A stretch of DNA of 39,219 bases from Rachicladosporium sp. CCFEE 5018 (Eukaryota > Ascomycota > Dothideomycetes > Cladosporiales > Cladosporiaceae): the NCBI GenBank assembly GCA_002077045.2, contig KZ111217.1, positions 1 to 39,219 on the forward strand. The letters run 5' to 3'. Position 1 is the first letter of the stretch, and every line of letters begins with the position of its first letter. A model generated the notes under the pieces. It did not search any database, was not told the DNA's origin, and was given only the letters and a program-made list of their open reading frames with translations. This document shows positions 31,426 to 39,219 of the stretch, one piece after another. A program made the translations under genes and the position numbers.

Positions 31426-32711
31426 TTACTTCATCACACTGTCTGATTGGATGAGTTTCCTGATCACTGACTCGTCCCCAAGTGCTACCTCTGAGCCACC
31501 AATGTTCAGCAACCTATGCTTGGCGTTATAGCGCTGCTGGACAAGCTGGAGCTCATACATGTCTGACTCGATTGTCTCGGCTTTATCTTCAGCGGACTTG
31601 AGATCCTGTTTTGCGATTTCGGCCTGCCAACAGGCCTTACGGGCCTCTTCTTCTAGCTTATTCGCTTTCTGCGATAACTGTTCTGCAAATTGAGCCAGCT
31701 TGTCACGGTCAGGAAGATTTCTCTGGTTGTCTGCAATCACTGACAGTAAGTCGCTACGCCTGCTTGCCAACTCCTGCAGTTCCTTGACAATCCGTCCAAA
31801 ACTGAGCATTTCGGACACATCACGCTCCGGAACATCGCCTTGCAAGCTTTCGGAGACGTGAGGGTTAATGATGATGGGTACCGCTGGAGCTATACTGTTG
31901 GTCTGACTTGGTCCATGACTTTGTTCTCCATTGCGGACGTTTTGTATCGCTGACATTTGGTACAATGTACTTGGTGCATTTGAAGTGGCGTTTTGCGCAT
32001 CCTGCTTTTCCCCATCCGAAATGTCCGAGTCGTCCGAATCGTTCGAACTGCCTGAAGAGATGACATGGCATCGTCGCCGTTTCTGCGAATCTGTGTTTGA
32101 TACAGCAAAGGACCTCGAGGCACCAGAGTTGCTGGACACTGATGACACCTTCCGTTTCTTGGGCTTTGTCACCAACAAAGCAGGCAGAGGTGTAGTGTGC
32201 GCGCTCTTGGATCCAGCCAGTGTATAAATGATTGCCGGTTTCCTTTTCCTACCAACGTGCCCTTCGTTCTCTCCAGGGGTGGCAATTTTTTTCGTCGCAA
32301 TCTTGCTGCAGATAGAAGCCACGCCGCCCTTCATTGTCTGCTCTGCCACGTTGATATATTTGTTTTCGTTTTTCTCTTTAGCCCAAGCAACAATGTCAGT
32401 GACTGTCAGTCCATCTTAGTTTGCAGTAAGCGCCTCTATGACAACTTGCTGGTACGTTAGAGATTGCGAAATAGGTGTGGATTTCGGAGCAGGGGTGGCA
32501 GGCTTCTTGTGCGGATCGACAGGCTTGTTCTGAGGAGTCGTAATGTTGCTCTCGTCGCTAACGGGAAGCCAGGTGTTGTATTGCTGTGTTTCTGGCGCCT
32601 CGGGGTTAGAACAGTGAGCTAAAGCTGTCAGTCTTTTTGTATGGCAACAATTGAAGTACAGCCATACTTACTATGGCTCTTCACCCCTGATTGCATAACA
32701 GCCAAAGTCAT
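31426..32711 (-). pseudogene. Nuclear-type coiled-coil protein gene with one in-frame TAA
   Basis: Exon 1 (32711-32672) and exon 2 (32618-31426), joined across a 53-nt GT-AG intron (GTAAGT donor, GACTGAC branch-like site), give a 410-codon frame interrupted only by TAA at 32418-32416 (codon 81). The stop sits inside a continuous helical segment (VVIEALTAN, then DGLTVTDIVAWAKEK) that may be a winged-helix-like DNA-binding fold. Basic nuclear signals are at about 136-140 (GRKRK) and 166-171 (PKKRKV); an acidic Ser/Asp stretch is at about 201-214; a long coiled coil runs from about 285 to 380. If translation starts at ATG 32334 instead, an intact 302-aa protein without the helical segment results. 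Function is unknown; a chromatin or DNA-binding role is inference. Confidence 0.6.
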
Positions 32712-34284
32712 TATCCCTTTTCCGAACCTAGTAGCAGCGAGTTCATAAGTAAGTTGAAGGTATTGTAGGCAGAACATTTGAACGTAGGGCGGCAACGATC
32801 ATGAAAAGATTGTGCACATCGGAACGCGATACGTACGTAGGTGTAAACCTAGTCTGAGCGGCCAATGGAGGCACGTGGCACTCGTACTAGTCCGTGCACT
32901 GGTTGCTGGTTGAGTACAAAGTCTCCAGCCATCGCATGAAACTGCGTCGAGTCTGGATCGCGCGCGCCACAATCCAGCAAACTGCAGTGAAGGAGGTAGG
33001 TGATGACCAGGTATGGGACTTGCGCGCTATGATACAGATTTCGCTAGGATGTTAAAGGCTGACTGGAGACGGCGCGACGGTCTGCGCTTTGTCTCAAAAT
33101 GCGACGAAGCGACCCCATGATAGACAAAGGCCGAGACAGCATTTGTAATCTACACTCCCGCTGGCGAGTTACGAAATGGTGGTGGCAAACTCTTGCGTCT
33201 TTGGCTGCAGCGCATATGATAGACGAAGTTCATCGTTTGACGAAACTACTGGAAGCACCCCTTGTCAGATGTTCCAACGTATACATACTGACCTCTTGAG
33301 TACATGTTGTCCCAAACGGCACGATCAGCCCCAGCCCGATCATCACGATGCCTTAGAACTACTCTGAAGGTTTCGAACTCGGTCGAACAACCCTAGCGTC
33401 ACCATCCATCAACTTCCGTATATCCTCAGTGAGCTGAAAGATAGGGGCACTTTAACGAACAGTATAAATTGACCTGGCGGGAGCCTTAGGTACACAAGTA
33501 CAAGATGTCATACGGAAGGTTCGGCAAGAAGTGTAATATGCTTCAATGGTTTGTAGCTCTTTAAGCGAACGGATTCCAGGAATAGTAAACCTGATCCCAG
33601 GAATCTTGACGCTTGAACCGGCTTTTGCAGGATTGTGTGCGAAGCACGTCGGTGTTCATGCATGAGGCTCTACTATCTGCTATAAGAACGGTGTTTTCTA
33701 TACTGGTTGATTCATCGCTTAGGGAGCAAAATGCACGGCGCTCACACTGCTCGCCCTGCTTACACTGGAGCGAGATGAGCAGCTTATGCTTACGAGCGAG
33801 CCGGCCAAGCCATGGGCTCTTTCGTTGGTTGTTGGTCCGAGCAGATCCAGTGGAGCGATTGCACGATTGACGGCACGTTCATCTCGTCCAATCAGAAGAT
33901 CGTTCTTGTCCAGCAATACTGCGCGGCCTCGTTTAGAAAGATTCCAAGCATGACTTAATGTGGAAAACTCTACCCAATCCACTGGAGTCATGCCTGGCTG
34001 TTAGGACAATGAACCAGGAGCTTGCGGCCAGAGAGACTATGTAGCCAGGTGCCGTTAAGAGAATCAAGATGGGCGCTCGAGGAAGCGCCTGAACCGCCGA
34101 GAATGCTGAACTGTTGAAAACTGTCAACGTCGATTGAACTGTCTTACACCCTCCGAATTCAGCAGTAGTACTCAACTCGCTTCAGCCACCAGCGTCAGAG
34201 CAACACGATCAAAGTCGACCAAACTCAGGCTCTTCAGCTATCTCAGCAACGAATTGACGATCAACTCACAGGCTTCTGAAGGAG
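32712..34284. other. Gene-poor stretch, nothing recognised
   Basis: Frames are short and overlapping. A TATA-like AGTATAAAT near 33462 precedes only a 19-codon frame. A minus-strand frame at 33719-33991 looks somewhat protein-like, but I cannot name it. Confidence 0.45.
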
Positions 34285-36932
34285 GTTGAAGTCAATGAAG
34301 ACCAAGATCAGAAGGTACAAAAGCTGAAAAATACGATCATCTCGCTTACAACTCAAGTCAAAGTCCTTTCAGCTGAGAATCAGGGCTCCAATGACGCAGT
34401 CAATCATGAGAAGAAGAAGGGGAAGCGTAGCAAGAGCCTCTTTGAAGAACTTCGAGCTCAAGATGGCCGTGCAGCCACGTTCTTCTTCCTAGATAAGATT
34501 CAAGCTGCAAAGACCTTCTGGATCAGAACAAGCAAGCCGAAGTGCAGGAACAGCACGCGAAAGCTTCTCAAGAGGAGTTCAATGCACTTGAAAATAACAG
34601 CTACAACAAGAGAAGGAAGCTCGTGCAGCAGATCGAGCATTGAAGACTGCAGCATTGAGGGCTGCAATGCTGGCAATGGAAGAAGAAAGTAGGATTACGA
34701 TCGAAGCAAAGCGTGCTGCAGAACAGCTCCAACCACACCTCGTAGCATCAACCAAGAAGGTCAAGAGTCCTGCTAAAAGCGCTACGTATGCACAGAAGCG
34801 TGTAATTGTTGTTGAGGCTCACCAACGCCAAAGACTCCCCCACAGCACATGTCAAGAGCTGGTCGTGATATGCACGCACCACGGCGTTTGGACTTGATCT
34901 GACCAAGCCAAAAGTGGTTATATACATAGATCTCGTCACATGTCATATCACACGTCAATCCATGGAGTATCGATTATATCATGCTACTTTGAAGCCGCTT
35001 CACCGGTCAATCAAAGGCAATATTCCTGTGCCGACAGGAAAGTATGGCCCGACCAGGTTGCGCAAGTGGACCGATCTTCCCGCACAGCAAGCCGACGTAT
35101 ACAGAATCGTCCGCCGCTACCTGCAGCCTGCCAATGCCAGCGCCCCGCGGTTGTTCTCCTCCCTCATCGCGATAGAAGACCTTGGACGAAGCCTATGCCA
35201 GCGACCCATAAGCAGCGAAAAGGATCTGGAGGGGGTAGAGAGATATAGAAAGGACAGACATGTCTGCGATATAGTATCGGAACTTTGCAAGATCCCTTCG
35301 GCTTGCCAAGAGCCTCGACTGGGTCATGGCTTCCGCTCCGACAGTCACGCGAACGCCCTGGATCAAGAGTCAGCCGACGCTCTTGTGAAAAATGCAGCCT
35401 TTGGGAGGATGCAACCCGATCAATTTTGTGTCCACCGCGTGGATGAAGATTCTAGCACATTATTGATGACCGTGGAGTATAAGCCGCCCCACAAACTTTC
35501 AGTGGGAACCTTGTGTGCAGGCCTTCGGCCCATGAACTTCTGGGAGGATGTGGTCAACTCCGAGACTCTTCCCACGGACGAAGCAGAGAAGCTCAGGTAC
35601 AACACCGCGCACCTGACGGGGCCGGCCTTGGTACAGGAGTACCACGTGATGGTACAGGAAGGTCTGGCATACTCGTGTTTGTCTACGGGCATTGCGCTAG
35701 TTCTCCTCCACGTGCCCGAGGAGGACCCACATACATTATACTACTATCTCTGCGTCCCGAACATGGATGTGCAGTCCGACGGCGAAGATTACACTTGGCA
35801 ACCTGTGACTGCCGTTGCGAGATTGCTGTGTCTCAGCCTAATGAGCTGTGCGACGTCTCTACGGAGCAATGCATGGCGAAATATGGTCAAAGACAGCGTG
35901 AAGACATGGGAGACAGACTTCGAGTACATACGATCACAGGTGCCGGATTAGCAGCTTAACAAAACACCGCCAGGCTCGGAGTACGTGCCTTCGTCGCCTA
36001 TCGAATCTCCAGAGCAAGGTGCGCCGCAACGCAGTACACGCTTACATCCCGGTTGTACGCCTTTGTCAGTCGCGGACTGGGAGGATCCCTCAGACGCTTC
36101 GGATTCAGACCCAAACATCAGCTCGCCTCGTCGAAAGCGCAACTATAGCGAAGTCGCCTCGTCGCCTTCGCAGCCTCAAGTCCGGAGTCCTGGGCCATCT
36201 CACAACGAAGTTGGTCAAACCCAACACACAGCTTCAGCTTTCTGTACCCAACGGTGCTTACTTAGCCTACAGCAGGATGGCTTGCTGGACAACGCTTGTC
36301 CCAACATCTCGGATCACCGCAAAGGACAACAGACGGACAAACACCTGGTCAGCGCGGTTGAAATGGTTTACCTTATAAAACAGCAGCTCGACATAAACGT
36401 AGGCGACCAATGCACACCATTTGGTAGCTGCGGGGCATCAGGAGCTGCATTCAAGCTCCGCTGCGCGTCTCATGGGTACGCCATCATCGGTAAGGGAACT
36501 ACTTCAGCGCTGTGGAGCAAAGTTGCACGCGAGGCGGAATTCTATCAGGTCCTGCATAGTCTACAATGCTCCGCTATTCCAGTGTTTCTCGGGACCATCG
36601 ACTTGAAGCAGACTTACTTTCTGCACGGGGCGGGCGCGATACAGCACATGCTGCTCATGGCGTGGGGAGGAGAACCCCTCACGGAGATGCAATGGCATGC
36701 CAGACTGACAACGACCAGGAGGTCTCACGCAGAGATCCGCAAGCTTGGGGTTCGGCACGGGGACGTCCGGCCGGAGAACTCACTGTGGAACGAGGAGCTG
36801 GGTCGCGTGCTACTGATCGACTTTCACAAATGCGAGTTGATAAACAGGCAAACAGGGCTGCTAGAAAGGAACAGGAAACTGTCACCGGGCGCAGGTATTG
36901 GAGTGTGCAAACGGCGCCGTCTTGTGAGCTAG
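34285..36932 (+). pseudogene. Decayed coiled-coil plus protein-kinase-like gene
   Basis: The order matches a lineage-expanded fungal family with a coiled-coil N-terminus, a conserved middle and a degenerate kinase-like C-terminus. Coiled-coil pieces in shifting frames cover about 34285-34800 (KVQKLKNTIISLTTQVK, then EEFNALE, then KEARAADRALKTAALRAA). From ATG 34962 one frame runs to 36932 with a single TAG at 35949-35951 (codon 330). The middle has KYGPTRLRKWTDLPAQQADV and RLFSSLIAIEDLGRSLC. The kinase-like part has WSKVAREAEFYQVL, LLMAWGGE, a catalytic-loop-like HGDVRPEN and IDFH where DFG is usual. At least two frameshifts plus the stop make a pseudogene likely. A 329-aa N-terminal fragment (34962-35951) could still be made. 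Such families are often subtelomeric and variable. Confidence 0.7.
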
Positions 36933-36985
36933 GAGCTAAACGAGAATACAAAGGTACTTTTTGACCGATGCGTACCCGAGCCAAG

Positions 36986-37973
36986 CTACAGCATGTCCCG
37001 AATACCACTGCAACGAACGTCTATGTCAGTAGTCGTTTGATAGAACTGACAGTCACTGCCAAAAAATCCTTCCATCTGCTGGGAAACCAATGCATTGCTA
37101 AGGCATCGGACTGGATATCCTTTTGCCTTAGTAACAATTTGAGCATTAAACAGGCTCTGTAACCAGCTCATAACAAGCTTATTGCATGTCCAGCCTTTTG
37201 GAGAGCTAGCAGACCAGTACGCGTGCTCATCTGGCTTGTAATCCTGGAGCCAGGTATCCTGAAGCTCACCACTCACGGCTTTGTAAATCAGTGCAGGCGG
37301 AAGTGAGGTTCCATCTGCACAGATTGTTGCAACAACAATGATGCACTCCCTATTGCCATCTTGGCCAGATCCTAGGAGCTTCTGTCGCGCAACAGTGCCT
37401 TTGGAAAGACTCTCTGGACCTTCTGGAGGTGGCCAAGAAGAAAGCCCTTCTCGTCCATATTGTAGCAGTTTGCAGGCTGGATGCTGTACAGAGCTCTCCT
37501 CTCTTCTAGGATTGCAAAGTACTGTCTAAAAGAAGACTCAGACTCAGCCTGGTGTCGCTCAATGTCTAGGGTATTGAGGTATCTGCAATCAAGGGTAGCC
37601 TCATGCCTTCGTCTAAATTCTGCAGACCAGTTTTTGCTAGGCATTGTGCCACAAATCAGTGAGGCCCAGAGGCGGACCATGGCCGGAGTTGGTGGTAGGC
37701 ACCATTCACAGAGCCTCCAGATCTGCTTTAAAGGGCCTCTTCTTGTGTATTACTGAGTAGTCGCTGCTGTTCGCATTTTTGTCGCAGTGAGCTAGTATTG
37801 CTACGGTATCGCTTGCTGAGTGTCGACCTTTGCACTCCATACATTCTGGCTACGGCAGCTATATTGTGAGTACCAGAGGATTCGAAACATGCAATCGCTT
37901 CGTCGATAGGTACCTGGTTGTTGAGATGTCGCGTGAAGAAATTGGAAATAAGATACGCGTTGAAAGCGTGCAT
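36986..37973 (-). pseudogene. Second Fot1/Pogo-type transposase relic
   Basis: Reading leftward, 37973-37728 holds the helix-turn-helix (NIAAVARMYGVQRSTLSKRY). Then 37680-37372 holds a Tc5-type segment (SAEFRRRHEATLDCRYL) and the first catalytic Asp in YNMDEKGFLLG. Finally 37276-36986 holds the following DDE-domain part (LQDTWLQDYKPDEHAYW, then GWTCNKLVMSWLQSLF). Frame changes separate the pieces, and the frame ends before the second catalytic Asp. It lies immediately inside the terminal repeat at 37978-38007. Confidence 0.85.
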
Positions 37974-37977
37974 TACA

Positions 37978-38007
37978 CAGGGACGTGCACGTGCCAGGGA
38001 AGCCTTC
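37978..38007 (-). repeat. Terminal inverted repeat of the second Fot1/Pogo-type relic
   Basis: The 30-bp segment matches the reverse complement of 18877-18906 at 27 positions and is followed by TA at 38008-38009, the target dinucleotide of this superfamily. It is on the outer, 5' side of the transposase relic, as a terminal repeat should be. Confidence 0.7.
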
Positions 38008-38009
38008 TA

Positions 38010-38661
38010 CATGGGAGCGCGGAGCGTGCCGTGTCCAAAGGCGGACCAAGAGGGCAGTGGATGTGTGCAAACATGGTCAAGGACGAAGAGCTGCGGCTTG
38101 GGTTCCTGACAACGACCTTCTGCAAGCTTTTGCATACATCATCGACTGTGTTCTAGTGCAAAGCTGCCAACACTGCCATGGTGACCAACACAACATGGAA
38201 GGATTCGTCTATTGTTTCGACGGAGCATCCTTGTCGGAATCAGAAGTGCAGCGATAGGGCGCTTATTGGGCGATACTGCCTTGCTCGTAAGACTCAAATC
38301 CCTTCAAGTACGCACTAGCAAATTGACCAACAAAGCTCTAAGATGGTTGCCATCTATGCCATAATGGGTTACCGGTCATCCAACTGAAAAACGAGCAAGC
38401 GTTTTGCAAAAAGTGTAAGCGTCAAGCCTTGAGCGACAGGAGATCCAAAACCCTGACTCATTTTGGAAGGCTTTACTAGTGATGGACGATGCCGAATCTC
38501 ATCATATACCAAGACTTTTCCATACGTCCTATGGACCTGTATATAAGCAACCCCGCATGCGTTCTTTCTATGGCTACCCCAATGCGAAATCGCAATTTTC
38601 TTCTCGACCTTCGCTTCCTTCTCCTCGATAGAAATTCGACTAAGATTGAAGAACTTGAAAC
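38010..38661. other. Intergenic region with a candidate promoter
   Basis: Nothing is recognised in the first part. A minus-strand frame at 38369-38686 (105 aa) has no domain. The last 120 bp carry the promoter described separately. Confidence 0.45.
38540..38547 (+). promoter_or_regulatory. TATA box before a small open frame
   Basis: TATATAAG lies 122 bp before the ATG at 38662, with a C/T-rich leader (about 38600-38630) between them. Confidence 0.5.
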
Positions 38662-38898
38662 ATGAGCAGCAGAGTCTTAACGACAAGTCCTCACTCTATG
38701 CCTGTCGACGGCTTCTTCCTTCAGCTACTCGAACAACTGATCGCACTCTCAATGTTCGTTGATTTCGCTGGCGGCGGACAGCTCTATGAGTACTTGCCCG
38801 TTTCTAGTGTCTGGCATCCTGCTTGTTCAGTGGCAGCCGGTCGCGCTTGGCCCCGCCACAGTCCAACCATGCGCTTTCCTCTAGTGCTTCTCCAATGA
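38662..38898 (+). CDS. Hypothetical 78-aa protein
   Basis: The frame starts in good context (GAAACATGAG) behind a TATA box and pyrimidine-rich leader, the same layout as the DUF3494 gene. The product has a hydrophobic middle (FFLQLLEQLIALSMFVDFAG, about residues 18-37) but no standard signal peptide and no recognised domain. It may be the first exon of a longer gene. Confidence 0.35.
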   Translation: MSSRVLTTSPHSMPVDGFFLQLLEQLIALSMFVDFAGGGQLYEYLPVSSVWHPACSVAAGRAWPRHSPTMRFPLVLLQ

Positions 38899-39219
38899 AT
38901 ACATAGTCCTGTAGACATACGCGCAATCGTAGGGCCTGGGTCGCTTTTGCAAGCTATCGTTGAATATTGGCAGGCGAGCTACAGGCTCGTCCGTAGCGTT
39001 AGTTGGACTGAAGTCATTACTATCAGAGGACGAGGTTCTTGGCCAGGGGGAGAGTTGGCGCGTAATCTCAAAGCTCTCTTGGTGTTATGGGCCGCGGTGT
39101 CCTTCAGGTGGCTCCAGCCTCAGCACCGTCGTCCGCCAATTAACTGTGCATTGTCTAACGCTAACCAATTGCCAACATGCGGCGTGGCAAACCATTCCGC
39201 TTACCATCTGCTGGATCAG
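38899..39219. other. Right edge, nothing recognised
   Basis: I see no gene, repeat or RNA structure that can be supported in the last 321 bases. Confidence 0.5.

Noticed and set aside
28720..31825. Similar peptides DVSDMLSFGRI (minus strand near 28730) and DVSEMLSFGRI (in the gene at 31426-32711)
   Set aside because: The DNA match is short and poor, and the first lies antisense to a better plus-strand frame; probably coincidence.

Overview
The window starts at a physical chromosome end: 23 uninterrupted CCCTAA units fill its first 139 bases. Several features point to a filamentous ascomycete: TTAGGG-type telomeres, short introns (46-69 nt), a Tad-like LINE, Fot1/Pogo-type transposase relics, a Ty3/Gypsy relic and RIP-like (repeat-induced point mutation) AT-rich islands. 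A Dothideomycete-like black fungus is a plausible guess, but the sequence does not prove it.

Layout. 140-3230: gene-poor subtelomere. 3368-4837 (+): secreted ice-binding-like (DUF3494) Ser/Thr-rich protein. 5511-6476 (+): short-chain dehydrogenase. About 6690-15120: a RIP-like island with no open frame of 60 codons or more in its flanks, holding an intact two-ORF LINE (8661-13519). 15819-18667 (-): hybrid histidine kinase in three exons. 18877-19912: Fot1/Pogo relic. 20456-22817 (-): CaMKK-like kinase in three exons, one intron being GC-AG. 23819-24728: two small uncertain converging models. 27120-30220: decayed Ty3/Gypsy element. 31426-32711 (-): nuclear-type coiled-coil protein with one in-frame TAA. 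34285-36932 (+): decayed coiled-coil plus kinase-like gene. 36986-38007: second Fot1/Pogo relic. 38662-38898 (+): possible small gene behind a good TATA box.

The intact host genes encode signalling proteins (two-component sensor, CaMKK-like kinase), a surface or secreted protein and an oxidoreductase. This is a typical subtelomeric accessory set rather than one pathway. The most unusual structures are the intact LINE set in old RIP-like sequence, with opposite dinucleotide signatures inside and outside; the 68-bp inverted repeat at its two ends, one arm RIP-like and one clean; the GC-AG intron; and three long frames each broken by a single different stop codon. I do not see a CRISPR array, a tRNA, an rRNA or a complete biosynthetic cluster. 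All calls come from reading the sequence; no database search was run.
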